In this document: positions 18,829-27,707 of the stretch, one piece after another
How the letters are laid out: every line of letters begins with the position of its first letter
Position numbering within the stretch: position 1 is the stretch's first letter
NCBI GenBank assembly: GCA_963760715.1
Contig: CAVXDY010000004.1
Span: forward strand, 124,001 to 188,000
DNA: 64,000 bases
Source: CAVXDY01 sp963760715
GTDB taxonomy: Bacteria; Actinomycetota; Thermoleophilia; Miltoncostaeales; Miltoncostaeaceae
Direction of reading: 5' to 3'
The notes under the pieces: generated by a model
The model's input: the letters and a program-made list of their open reading frames with translations, nothing else
What the model was told of the DNA's origin: nothing
Database searches by the model: none
Translations under genes and position numbers: made by a program

Positions 18829-20239
18829 TCAGATGATGGGGACCCGCTTCAGGCCGAGGGTGTAGCCGCCCGACAGCGCCCGCGCGCGCACCCGGCGCAC
18901 CTCCACCCAGATCCTCGCGCCGCGACCGCTGCGGTTGACGATCCGGGCCTGCGTCCGGGCGCAGCCCCGGGCGCCGGCTGCTGGTGACCGACCCCATGCT
19001 GCCGCTGCGCGTCGTCCGCGTCCCGGGCTGCCAGACGAACAGGTCCATCGGCATGCCGTGGGGGGTGACGGTGATGGCGACCGCGCCGCGGGCCGGCACC
19101 CACACCGGGTACACGTCGACCGGGTCCTTCAGCGAGTCGAGGCGCGCCTCGATCGACTGGCTCGTCCCCGTGCGGAGGAGGGGCGGCACCCGGGGCAGGC
19201 CGGCGCGGCCGTCGAGCCACCGGATGTCGTCGTTGGGCTCGTCCGGGTCGGTGGGCGGCGCGGGCAGGCGGAGCGCCGCCGCGAGGTCGAGCGCCCCCCA
19301 GCCGGTGGAGATGTCCCAGCCGGGCCGCTGCAGGTCGCGCGCGGACCGGCGGAGGACCTCGGCCACCTGGTCGGGCGTGAGCTTGGGCCGCTCGGCCATG
19401 ACCCATGCGGCGGCGGCCGCGACCAGCGGCGCCGAGAAGCTGGTGCCGTCGACGCGGGAGTAGCCGTCCGCGACGCCGTCGGCCGTGTCCCACCACACCG
19501 GGGTCGCGGCGAGCACGCCCTCGCCCGGCGCCGCGAGGTCGACGTAGACGTTCTGGTACGAGAAGCCGGTGGGCTGGTCAACGCCGTTGAGCGCCGCCAC
19601 CGTGAGGACGTGATAGTCGTTGCCGGGCTGGATCGAGGGCTGGGACGGGCGCCCGTTGCCGGCGGCGGCCACCACCAGGGCGCCGCGGCCGAAGGCGTAG
19701 CTGGTGGCGTCGTGGTGGGCGCGGCAGGCGCCCGCGCTGGTGAAGCCGTAGCTGGCGCTGATGACGCGGGCGCCCTCATCGACCGCCTGGCGGATCGCCC
19801 GGGCCATGTCCCGGCAGGCGAGGGAGTTGCCGTACACGCGCACCCGGGCGCCGGGGAGGAGCCCCTCCATGCCGATGCCGTCGCGCGGCGCTCCGATGAT
19901 GCTCGCGATCTCGGTCCCGTGCGCGATCGACGAGGCGAAGTCCTGGACCTGCTGCTCGTTGGTCAGATCGGGCCGCGGGGACGGGCGCCGCATGGACACC
20001 CACCCCCCCTGCATCTCGGGGTGCTGCGGGTCGAAACCCTGCTCGATGATGGCGATCGGCGGGACCGGACCCGACGGGGGGGTGAGCCCCGGCGTGACCA
20101 CCCGGGCGAGCCAGTCCTCCGAGGCCACCAGGGGGTCCGCCGCCGCGGCGCCGCCCGGCGCCGCCAGGGCGGCGCAGAGCCCGGCGACGAGCGCGCACGC
20201 GATCAGCGCCCCACGTCGCGACCGCGCGCCAACCCCCAT
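18829..20239 (-). CDS. Secreted subtilisin-like protease (S8), catalytic Asp replaced by Glu, 3' frameshift
   Basis: From ATG 20239 there is a twin-Arg-free signal peptide (RRGALIACALVAGLCAALAAPGGAAAA), then a peptidase S8 domain. His107 (HGTEIASIIG), oxyanion Asn195 (VVAAAGNG) and Ser267 (GTSFSAP) are clear. The strand that should read VIDxG reads IAIIEQGFD, putting Glu66 where the catalytic Asp belongs. The C-terminal part (LDSLKDPVDVYPVWVP, then TVTPHGMPMDLFVW) looks like a pre-peptidase C-type beta domain. Near the CCCC run at 18965-18968 one extra base breaks the frame. The other frame continues with ARTQARIVNRSGRGARIWVE and ends GLKRVPII at TGA 18829-18831. The repaired length is about 469 residues. 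Confidence 0.85.
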
Positions 20240-20331
20240 CCATCCACCCCATCTCACGCCGATGCGGGCGAAGTTACGCCGCAGCGACCCATAACTGGCC
20301 CCCCGTAGGTCGAGGCCGTGCCCACCGAATT

Positions 20332-20345
20332 CCCGCAATTGCGGG
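20332..20345. promoter_or_regulatory. Perfect 14-bp palindrome between two protease genes
   Basis: CCCGCAATTGCGGG is self-complementary across all 14 bases and lies in the 291-base spacer between the divergent subtilase and trypsin-like genes, 93 bases from the subtilase start. Its AT core within very GC-rich DNA suggests an operator; no regulator can be named. Confidence 0.45.
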
Positions 20346-20410
20346 TGATGCCGGTCGGAGGTCCGCATCCACGGGTCGGCATCGGTTTCGTCGGGAGAGC
20401 CGAATCCAAT

Positions 20411-20489
20411 TCCCGATTGGGATTTGATGAGAGCAGCATGGATGCTGCGGTCCGCCCCCCAGGAGTGGCTTGTCAAATCCCAATCGGGA
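20411..20489. repeat. 17-bp perfect inverted repeat around a smaller hairpin
   Basis: TCCCGATTGGGATTTGA (20411-20427) and its exact reverse complement (20473-20489) flank 45 bases. The spacer itself contains GCAGCAT-GG-ATGCTGC (20434-20449). The right arm ends 41 bases before the trypsin-like gene's ATG. The rest of the spacer (20240-20530) shows no gene. The arrangement could be a pair of operator half-sites, a folded leader, or the remains of a small mobile element; no target duplication is seen. Confidence 0.6.
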
Positions 20490-20530
20490 TCCGACCGAGA
20501 TGCGCGGCGACCGGGTCAGGACTTGTCACC

Positions 20531-21784
20531 ATGCGGTTCATGAGGACCGCCGCGCTCGCCGCGCTCGTCGTGAGCCTGTCCCTGGGGGCCTCCGGGGCGG
20601 CCGCGGCGTTGCCGTACGACCTCTCCGCCGACCCCCTCGACCGCGCGGCGCTTCTTGCGCTGCCGAGCGTCTACCGGGTCGATGTGACGATCCGCGTCGA
20701 TGCCCTGCGCGGGCGCGGCGGGAGGGTGATCCCACTGCCGCCGGCCGCCCGCACCGTGCGGGAGGCGGGCACGGCCTTCGCCGTCGCGCCCGACGGGTGG
20801 CTCGCCACGGCCCGGCATGTGGCCGCGCCCGAGGAGGCCACGATCGCCCGGATCGCCTATCAGGAGAAGCTGATCGCGGAGGACCGCCCGCACGGCGACG
20901 TGGTGGTGACCAACCTGCTGAAGAGCGTCGGCCCCCTCCACGCGGTCTCCCACGTGGTCTCACGGCGCGTTCGCTCGGCCGACCCGGACGGCGGTTCCGG
21001 CGGGACCGCCTACCGCGTGATGGGGGACGTGGTGGAGAGCGGGGGCGCCGACGTCGCGCTGATCCACGTCGGCGCGCCCGGGGCGCCCACGCTCGGCCTG
21101 GACGAGGCCGCCAGCCTCGGGACGCCGGTCGTCACGGTGGGCTTCGGATCCGCGGGGGCGTTCGGAGACCCCGCCCGCGGAGAGCTCGAGCCGGTCGTGC
21201 GGCGCGGCACGCTGGGCCGCAGCGGCACGCTCAGCCACAACGCCACGCTCGAGGAGGCCGTGCCCACGCGCGACGTGATCGTCCTCAACGTCCCGGTCCA
21301 GGGCGGTGACTCCGGCGCGCCCGTGGTCGACGAGCACGGGCTCGTGCACGGAATGGTGATCCTGCGGCTCGGCGAGGGGGGCGTGAAGAGGGGTATCGCC
21401 GAGCGCGCCACCGAGATACGCCAGCTGCTCGACGAGGAGGGCCTGACTCCGGGGCCGGACCCGGCGGCGGCGGGCTTCCGGGAGGCGATGGGGGCGTTCT
21501 GGAACCTCGACATGACCAGCGCCCGGGCCGGCTTCCTCGCGACGCTCAGGGATTTCCCCGGACATACCCTCGCCCGCCGCGAGGCGGCCCGCGCCGCCGC
21601 CCTGGGGAGCGCCGAGGTCCGTCTGGAGGGGCGCCCCCGGCGCCGGGGCGCCCTGCTGGCCCTGGGGATCCTGGCGGCGGCCGTGGCCGCCGGCTTCGCG
21701 ATCGCGCTGCAGCGGTCCGTGTCGGGAGGCGACCGCAGCGCCCGCCGTCCCGCCGGGAGGGGCGGCACCGGGGGGCTAGAGTAG
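20531..21784 (+). CDS. Secreted or membrane-anchored trypsin-like serine protease
   Basis: This 417-residue protein has a signal peptide (TAALAALVVSLSLGASGAAAA), then a trypsin/HtrA-like fold with His96 (LATARHVAAP), Asp174 (GGADVALIHV) and Ser261 (VQGGDSGAPVVDEHG). After the protease part comes an amphipathic region with one helical repeat-like segment (AMGAFWNLDMTSARAGF). A C-terminal membrane helix (ALLALGILAAAVAAGFAIAL) and an Arg-rich tail follow, so the protease would face outward from the membrane. No PDZ domain is visible. ATG 20531 is preferred over ATG 20540; no strong Shine-Dalgarno is seen. It is divergent from the subtilase and may share its regulation. Confidence 0.85.
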   Translation: MRFMRTAALAALVVSLSLGASGAAAALPYDLSADPLDRAALLALPSVYRVDVTIRVDALRGRGGRVIPLPPAARTVREAGTAFAVAPDGWLATARHVAAPEEATIARIAYQEKLIAEDRPHGDVVVTNLLKSVGPLHAVSHVVSRRVRSADPDGGSGGTAYRVMGDVVESGGADVALIHVGAPGAPTLGLDEAASLGTPVVTVGFGSAGAFGDPARGELEPVVRRGTLGRSGTLSHNATLEEAVPTRDVIVLNVPVQGGDSGAPVVDEHGLVHGMVILRLGEGGVKRGIAERATEIRQLLDEEGLTPGPDPAAAGFREAMGAFWNLDMTSARAGFLATLRDFPGHTLARREAARAAALGSAEVRLEGRPRRRGALLALGILAAAVAAGFAIALQRSVSGGDRSARRPAGRGGTGGLE

Positions 21785-21813
21785 CCCCGAGGCCGACGGC
21801 GGCGGGAGGATCG

Positions 21814-22893
21814 ATGCGGGTGGGCGTGCCGGCCGAGGTGAAGTCGGACGAGTACCGGGTCGCCCTGACCCCGGCCGGCGCCTACGAGCTGGTGCGGCGC
21901 GGACACGACGTCTGGGTGGAGCACGACGCGGGGGCCGGCTCGGGCCTCTCCGACGAGGACTACGAGCGGGTGGGCGCCCGGGTGGGCGACGTGGGGGCGG
22001 CCTGGGGCTGCGACCTGGTGATGAAGGTCAAGGAGCCGCAGCCGCCGGAGTTCGGGTTCCTGCGCGACGACCAGGTGCTCTTCACCTACCTGCACCTGGC
22101 CGCGAACCGGGGCGTGGCCGACGCCCTGCGGCGCGCCGGCACGACCGGCGTCGCGTACGAGACCGTGGAGGACCGCACCGGCCGGCTGCCGCTGCTGGCG
22201 CCCATGAGCGAGATCGCGGGGCGCCTGGCCGTGCAGGCGGGGGCGCGCTTCCTGGAGAGGCCCCAGGGCGGGCGGGGCGTTCTCCTGGGCGGCGTGGCCG
22301 GGGTGGCGCCGGGGTCGGTGGTGGTCATCGGAGGCGGGATCGTGGGCACCAACGCCGCGGTGGTGGCGGCGGGCATGCAGGCCCACGTCGCGGTGCTGGA
22401 CACCGACCTCGGCCGGCTGCGCGAGCTGGAGCTCTCCCTCGCCGGCCGCGTGACCCTGCTGCACTCCACCCGCCTGGCCATCGAGGAGCTCCTGCCCACG
22501 GCGGACCTCGTGATCGGGGCGGTGCTGCTGCCCGGCGCGCTCGCGCCGCGCCTGGTGACCCGCGACGCGCTCCGCCTCATGCGTCCCGGCTCGGTCATCG
22601 TCAACGTGGCCGTGGACCAGGGCGGGTGCATCGAGACCACCCGCCCCACCACCCACTCGGACCCGGTCTTCACCGTGGACGGCGTGGTGCACTACTGCGT
22701 CGCGAACATGCCCGGCGCCGTGCCGGTGACGGCCACCCGCGCACTCGGCAACGCCACCCTCCCCTACGCGCTGCGCATCGCCGAGGAGGGCCTGGCCGGC
22801 GCGCTGCGGTCGCTCGAGGAGCTGCGCCCGGGCGTCAACGTGCGTGACGGGAAGATCGTCAACGCCGCCGTCGCGGAGGCCCTGGCCGCCTGA
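21814..22893 (+). CDS. ald: Alanine dehydrogenase
   Basis: Ald interconverts L-alanine and pyruvate with NAD and ammonia. The 359-residue protein begins MRVGVPAEVKSDEYRVALTP. It carries VMKVKEPQP, the substrate Lys/His region (FTYLHLAANRGV), APMSEIAGRLAVQAGA, the Rossmann loop VVVIGGGIVGTNAA and the C-terminal HYCVANMPGAVPVTATRALGN. ATG 21814 follows GGGAGG by five bases. Its stop is the TGA of the CTGA that begins the P-type ATPase frame, so the two may be coupled. Confidence 0.96.
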   Translation: MRVGVPAEVKSDEYRVALTPAGAYELVRRGHDVWVEHDAGAGSGLSDEDYERVGARVGDVGAAWGCDLVMKVKEPQPPEFGFLRDDQVLFTYLHLAANRGVADALRRAGTTGVAYETVEDRTGRLPLLAPMSEIAGRLAVQAGARFLERPQGGRGVLLGGVAGVAPGSVVVIGGGIVGTNAAVVAAGMQAHVAVLDTDLGRLRELELSLAGRVTLLHSTRLAIEELLPTADLVIGAVLLPGALAPRLVTRDALRLMRPGSVIVNVAVDQGGCIETTRPTTHSDPVFTVDGVVHYCVANMPGAVPVTATRALGNATLPYALRIAEEGLAGALRSLEELRPGVNVRDGKIVNAAVAEALAA

Positions 22894-25319
22894 GCACCGA
22901 CCCGCCCACCGTCCGCGCGACGGCCCTCCGCCCCCCGTCCGGCCGTCGCGCCGAGGAGGGCCTCTCCCAGGCCGAGGCCCAGCGGCGGCTGGCCGAGCGG
23001 GGTGAGTTCGAGGGGCCCCCCACCAGCCGCTCGTGGCCCAGCATCCTGCGGGCCAACCTGCTGACCGTCTTCAACCTGGTCCTGGTGTTCTTCGGCATCG
23101 TCACCCTGATCTTCGCCGACTGGCGGGACGCGATCTTCCTGGCGATCCTGATCCTGAACGCCGGCATCGGGATCGTGCAGGAGGCCCGCGCGAAGAGGAG
23201 CCTCGACCGGCTGGCCGCCCTGGTCGCGCCCCGGGCGACGGTGGTGCGGGACGGCGAGCCCCGCGAGGTGGAGGTGCCGAAGGTGGTGCCCGGGGACCTG
23301 GTGCTGGTGGACGCCGGCGACCAGGTGGTGGCCGACGGGCACGTGCTGCGCAGCGACGGGCTGGGGCTCGACGAGTCGATCCTCACCGGCGAGGCGGAGG
23401 CCGTCTCGCGCACCGCCGGCGACCCCCTGCGCGCCGGGTCGTACTGCGTCGAGGGCTCGGGCGCCTACCGGGCCGAGGCCGTCGGCGCCGACACCTACGC
23501 GGAGCGCCTGGTGGGCGAGGCCCGCGAGTTCCGCCACCCGCGCTCCCCCCTCGAGCGGTCGCTCGACCGGCTCATCCTGGTGCTGAGCGCGGCGATGGTG
23601 CCCTTGGGGCTGCTGCTGGGCTGGTCGCTGATCGAGCAGGACACGCCGTTCCGCGAGTCGGTGGCCACGGCGGTGGCCGCCGTGGTCACGATCGTCCCCG
23701 AGGGCCTGGTGCTGCTGACCGCGCTGACCTACGCGATCGCCACCGGGCGGATGGCGCGGCGCGGCGCGCTCAGCCAGCAGCTCAACGCCGTGGAGTCGCT
23801 GGCGTCGGCCGACGTGATCTGCCTGGACAAGACCGGCACGCTCACCGAGGACCGCCTGCGCGTGGTGGGGCTGGTCCCGGCCGACGGCGTCGACCAGGAC
23901 GAGCTCTCGGCCCTGCTGGGCCGCTACGCCGCGAGCGCGCCGGCCGGGGGCAGCACCCTCGAGGCCATCGCCGAGGCTCATCCGGGCACCGCGGAGCCCG
24001 TGAGCGACGTCGTGCCCTTCTCCTCGCGGCGGCGCTGGAGCGGGGTGCGCCTGGGTCACCGCGCGCTCGTGTTCGGGGCGCCGGAGCACTTCGATCTCGG
24101 AGAGGAATTGGCGGCACGGGCGGGGGCCGAGGCCGAGGCCGGGCGGCGGGTGCTGGCGCTCGCCGAGGGCCGGGTGGCGCTCACACCGTCCTCCCCCGAC
24201 GCGCCGCCCCCCTCAGGGCTGCGGCCGCTGGGCCTCGTGGTGCTGGCCGAGGAGCTGCGCCCCGACGCCCGCGAGACCGTTGCCTTCCTGTTGGAGCAGG
24301 GCGTGGAGCTGCGCGTGATCTCGGGCGACGCCCCCGCCACGGTGGCCGCGATCGCCGCCGACGCGGGCATCCCCATGACCGGGCCGCCCATCGACGGCCG
24401 CGAGCTGCCCGAGAGCGACGCCGACCTGCGCCGGCTCGTGAGGGAGGCCACCGTCGTGGGCCGCATCTCGCCCGCCGGCAAGAAGCGGTTCGTGGAGGCC
24501 CTCGCGGCCGACGGCAGGTACGTCGCGATGGTGGGCGACGGGGTCAACGACGTCCCCGCCCTGAAGGCGGCGCGCCTCGCCATCGCCCAGGGCAGCGGCT
24601 CACAGATGGCCCGCGGGATCGCCGACATCGTGCTGGTGAAGGGCGGGTTCGCCTCGATCCCTCCCATGATCCGCGAGGGGCGCAAGGTGCTCCGCAACCT
24701 CCAGCGGGTGGCCAAGCTGTTCGTGGTCAAGTCGGTGCTGGCGGCCTTCCTCATCCTGACGCTGGGCCTGTCGTCGGAGAGCTACCCGTTCCTGCCGCGG
24801 CACCTGACGCTGGCGTCGTTCGTGACCATCGGGATCCCCGCGTTCTTCCTGGCGCTGGCCCCCAGCGCCGGGCCCTGGCGTCCCGTGCGCTTCCTGCGCG
24901 AGCTGGCGAGCTTCGCCATCCCCGCCGGCACGGCCATGGGCCTCGGGGTGGTGGCGAGCTTCCTGCTCGCGATCAACCTGATCGACATGAGCGAGCTGCG
25001 CGCGCGCACGGTGGCGACCACCGTGCTGGTGGCCACCGGCCTCTACCTCGTCATCGTGCTCGAGTCGTCGAGCAAGGTGCGCGGCTACACCGTGGGGGCG
25101 CTGTGCGCCGCCCTGCTCGCGCTCTACCTGGTGGTGCTGTCCCTGCCGGGATGGCGCGACTTCTTCCAGCTCTCGTCGCCCGATCCCCTGGTGATCATCT
25201 GCTCGATCGCGGGGACGGCTCTGGCGGTGGGCGGCCTTGTGCTGACCGATCCGCGTTTTCTTCCGGGTCCGAGCCCGCCCCAGCCGCCCGCCACGCCGTC
25301 AGGATCAGCGCCAGCGTGA
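22890..25319 (+). CDS. ctpE: P-type cation ATPase, CtpE-like
   Basis: This is an 809-residue P-type ATPase with the actuator TGEAEAVSR, the PEGLVLLTAL membrane motif, phosphorylation Asp313 in DKTGTLT, the hinge GDGVNDVPALK and the C-terminal YPFLPRHLTLASFVTIGIP. The PEGL motif and that C-terminal block match mycobacterial CtpE, reported as a calcium transporter, so calcium is the inferred ion. Family homology (GLSQAEAQRRLAERGE) begins well before the first GTG (23085). No ATG, GTG or TTG exists between the frame's upstream stop (22845) and 23085. CTG 22890, ten bases after GGAGG and overlapping the ald stop, is the best start. The last 125 bases overlap the convergent VKOR gene. Confidence 0.88.
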   Translation: MSTDPPTVRATALRPPSGRRAEEGLSQAEAQRRLAERGEFEGPPTSRSWPSILRANLLTVFNLVLVFFGIVTLIFADWRDAIFLAILILNAGIGIVQEARAKRSLDRLAALVAPRATVVRDGEPREVEVPKVVPGDLVLVDAGDQVVADGHVLRSDGLGLDESILTGEAEAVSRTAGDPLRAGSYCVEGSGAYRAEAVGADTYAERLVGEAREFRHPRSPLERSLDRLILVLSAAMVPLGLLLGWSLIEQDTPFRESVATAVAAVVTIVPEGLVLLTALTYAIATGRMARRGALSQQLNAVESLASADVICLDKTGTLTEDRLRVVGLVPADGVDQDELSALLGRYAASAPAGGSTLEAIAEAHPGTAEPVSDVVPFSSRRRWSGVRLGHRALVFGAPEHFDLGEELAARAGAEAEAGRRVLALAEGRVALTPSSPDAPPPSGLRPLGLVVLAEELRPDARETVAFLLEQGVELRVISGDAPATVAAIAADAGIPMTGPPIDGRELPESDADLRRLVREATVVGRISPAGKKRFVEALAADGRYVAMVGDGVNDVPALKAARLAIAQGSGSQMARGIADIVLVKGGFASIPPMIREGRKVLRNLQRVAKLFVVKSVLAAFLILTLGLSSESYPFLPRHLTLASFVTIGIPAFFLALAPSAGPWRPVRFLRELASFAIPAGTAMGLGVVASFLLAINLIDMSELRARTVATTVLVATGLYLVIVLESSSKVRGYTVGALCAALLALYLVVLSLPGWRDFFQLSSPDPLVIICSIAGTALAVGGLVLTDPRFLPGPSPPQPPATPSGSAPA

Positions 25320-25692
25320 TCAGCGCGGCGCTCGACACGCACCAGGCGCAGATCGCGTCGATCAGGACCAGCTCCGCGTAGGTGAGCCACGCGGAGAAGC
25401 CCACCCCCACGACCGCGGTGAACAGACCCAGCGCGCGGCCGAGGGGCCCCGGCAGGATGGCCGCGACCAGCAGGGTGGCGTAGGCCACCAGGCCGAGGAC
25501 GGCGACCGGGATCCCGGCCAGCTCGGAGTACTCGCTCTGCTGGACGGTGTGGCATCCGCCGCCGATCACGCAGACCGGGTCGTTCCCGGACGCGCGAATC
25601 GCCTCGAGGTATCCCGAGACGCCCAGGCCGGCCAGGGCCACGACCCCGATGGCGATCCGGAGAGCGCCCTCACTCGGAGCGCGGAGGCTCAC
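25195..25692 (-). CDS. Vitamin K epoxide reductase family protein (VKOR)
   Basis: Bacterial VKOR proteins reoxidise secreted DsbA-like partners and pass electrons to quinone. The 165-residue protein has four or five membrane helices, a first Cys pair in DPVCVIGGGCHTVQ, the Ser-containing loop SELAGIPVAVLGL and the active-site CAWC. GTG 25692 overlaps the stop of the DsbA-like gene (GTGA), supporting a joint disulfide-forming role at the membrane. Its low-complexity C-terminus overlaps the end of ctpE on the other strand. Confidence 0.9.
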   Translation of the reverse strand: MSLRAPSEGALRIAIGVVALAGLGVSGYLEAIRASGNDPVCVIGGGCHTVQQSEYSELAGIPVAVLGLVAYATLLVAAILPGPLGRALGLFTAVVGVGFSAWLTYAELVLIDAICAWCVSSAALITLALILTAWRAAGAGSDPEENADRSAQGRPPPEPSPRSSR

Positions 25693-26368
25693 GACGCCGG
25701 CGGCCCCACAGCGGCGATCGCGGTGATGAACCCCTCCAGCGTGTTCACGCGCTTCTCGCCCCGCGGGCCCTTCACGATGAAGGTACGGCGTCGGTTGACC
25801 CCGTCGGCGGCTCGCGTCGTTGGAGCGCTGGAAGTACGTGGCGGCGACCGCATTGCCGTGGTAGTCGGTCGTCCACTTGCCGACGTCGAGGCCGGCCTTG
25901 CCGGCGGCCTCCGCGAGCAGGTCGTTGGAGAGCCAGTCGTTCCGCTCGTTGCCCTGGTTCTTGTAGAGCAGCGACACCAGCGTCCACATCTTGTTCTGGA
26001 GGGCCGCGGCCTCGACGCCCAGGGCGCCGCGCTCGGAGCTCTTGCTGATGAAGGCGATCGGGCGGAACTCCATCTTCACGTCCCCCGCGACGGACGTAGC
26101 GGTCGATGAGCGAGGGGATGATGTCCTCGGACGCCGCCTGGCAGCCCGGGCAGGCGATGTCGCCGTACTCGATGATCGTGACGGGCGCCGAGGCGTCGCC
26201 GAGGACGTTCCCCCTCTGCGGGATGCCGGCGAGCTCCTTCTCGTTCGCGGCGACCCCGGTGATGCTGGACACCGTCTTGGAGTCGCCGCCGGCGAAGCTC
26301 ACGGCCACGAGGACGCCCACCACGACGATCGCGGCCACGATCGCACCCACGATGTACCGCTTGTTCAC
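25689..26368 (-). CDS. DsbA-like membrane-anchored thioredoxin, two one-base frameshifts
   Basis: From GTG 26368, seven bases after GGAGGAGG, a signal anchor (YIVGAIVAAIVVVGVLVAVSF) leads to a thioredoxin fold with active site CPGC (YGDIACPGCQAASED). The frame breaks twice. The first break is at the five-C run 26082-26086, where dropping one base joins LIDRYVRRG to DVKMEFRPIAF. The second is near 25785, where dropping one base makes the cis-Pro loop GQPTPTFIVKG and the end LEGFITAIAAVGPPAS. The repaired length is about 225 residues. It is the likely redox partner of the VKOR encoded next. Confidence 0.85.
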
Positions 26369-26524
26369 GCCACGCCCTCCTCCGGCCCGCGCGGGACCGA
26401 CGGACCGGCGCCCGCCCGGAGCGGAAGATAGCGCGCCTCCGTCCGCCGGGCGCGTCCGGGCGTCGCTCTACAGTCGGTCACCATGACTCGCGGCCATCGC
26501 CCAGTCCGGCTGACGGGAGGCCGC

Positions 26525-27703
26525 ATGCGGCTCCTCCACACCGGCGACTGGCACCTGGGGAAGCGCCTCTACGGCGCCGACCGCGCCGAGGAGGCCGAGG
26601 CCGTCCTCGCCCAGCTCGCGGCCGTCGCCGAGGAGGAGTCGGTGGACGCCGTGCTGGTGAGCGGCGACCTGCTCGACCGGCGCGTGGTCGACTCGGCGGC
26701 GCTGGGCGCCTGCCTGCGAGGCCTCGAGCGCCTGGCCGAGACGGCGCCCGTGCTGGCGGTGGCGGGCAACCACGACGACCCCGATCTCTGGGACCATCTG
26801 GCGCCGCATCTGGCGGCCTCGGGCATCCACGTGGCGGGGCACGTGCGCCCCGCGGCCGAGGCGGTCGTGACCGTGACGACGGCGGCCGGGCCGGTGCACG
26901 CCGCCCTGCTCCCGTGGCCGGAGCCGGGCCGGATCGCCCTCGACGCGGGCGCCAGCGCGGGGTACGCGCGGTCCCGCTACGCCGACCTGGTGGCCGACGT
27001 CATCGACGACTACGCGGCCGAGGCCGTGGCGCGACGGCGGGCCGAGGGGGGCGCCGCGGTGCTGGTGGGCCACCTGATGGTGGAGCGCGCCCGCGCCGGC
27101 GGCGGCGAGCGCGAGCTCACGATGGGGATGACGTACGCCGTCTCGCCGGGGGCGCTCCCGGTCGAGCTCGACTACCTGGCGCTCGGGCACGTCCATCGCC
27201 CTCAGGAGCTCACCGGCCTCGCGGCGCCGGGGCGCTACTGCGGCAGCCCGATGGCCCTCGACTTCAGCGAGGACAACCACCCGAAGACCGCCTGCGTGGT
27301 GGAGGTCGGGGGCGGTCGCGCGACGACCCGCCAGGTGGCGCTGCCGGCCGCCCGCCCGCTGGTGCGCCTGCGCGGGCGCCTCGACGACCTGGCGGCGCGC
27401 GCCTCGGCCCATCCTCCGGACGCGTGGTTCGCGTGCGAGGTCGAGCTCGACGGCCCCGCCATGGACGTCGTGCGCCGCGTGCGCGACGAGGTGCCGGGCG
27501 CGCTCAGGATCGAGGCCGTCTCTCCCGGCGGTCTCGCCGACCCGTTGCCGGAGCCGGGCGGCGCGGAGGCGGAGCGCGGCCTGGGCGAGCTCTACGCCGA
27601 CTGGCACCGGCTGCAGGGCCGCCGTCTGGACGACGAGCAGGCGGCGGCCTTCTCCGCGGCGCTCGCGGGATCCGACCCGGCGGCGGCCGGCGACGAGGGG
27701 TAG
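26525..27703 (+). CDS. sbcD: DNA repair nuclease subunit SbcD
   Basis: SbcD is the Mre11-like metallophosphoesterase that with SbcC opens hairpins and trims DNA ends. The 392-residue protein has all the metal motifs: HTGDWHLG, SGDLLD, AVAGNHDD, VGHLMV and LGHVHRPQ. ATG 26525 follows GGGAGG and gives the standard MRLLHTGDWHLGK start; ATG 26483 adds a spurious 14-residue leader. Only four bases separate it from sbcC. Confidence 0.95.
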   Translation: MRLLHTGDWHLGKRLYGADRAEEAEAVLAQLAAVAEEESVDAVLVSGDLLDRRVVDSAALGACLRGLERLAETAPVLAVAGNHDDPDLWDHLAPHLAASGIHVAGHVRPAAEAVVTVTTAAGPVHAALLPWPEPGRIALDAGASAGYARSRYADLVADVIDDYAAEAVARRRAEGGAAVLVGHLMVERARAGGGERELTMGMTYAVSPGALPVELDYLALGHVHRPQELTGLAAPGRYCGSPMALDFSEDNHPKTACVVEVGGGRATTRQVALPAARPLVRLRGRLDDLAARASAHPPDAWFACEVELDGPAMDVVRRVRDEVPGALRIEAVSPGGLADPLPEPGGAEAERGLGELYADWHRLQGRRLDDEQAAAFSAALAGSDPAAAGDEG

Positions 27704-27707
27704 CGGC

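Noticed and set aside
20411..20489. Inverted repeat as the ends of a miniature transposable element.
   Set aside because: Only 79 bases, no flanking target duplication and no second copy noticed in the window; kept as a regulatory or structural repeat.
23085..25319. GTG 23085 as the start of the P-type ATPase.
   Set aside because: It lies inside the first membrane helix and drops the conserved N-terminal segment.
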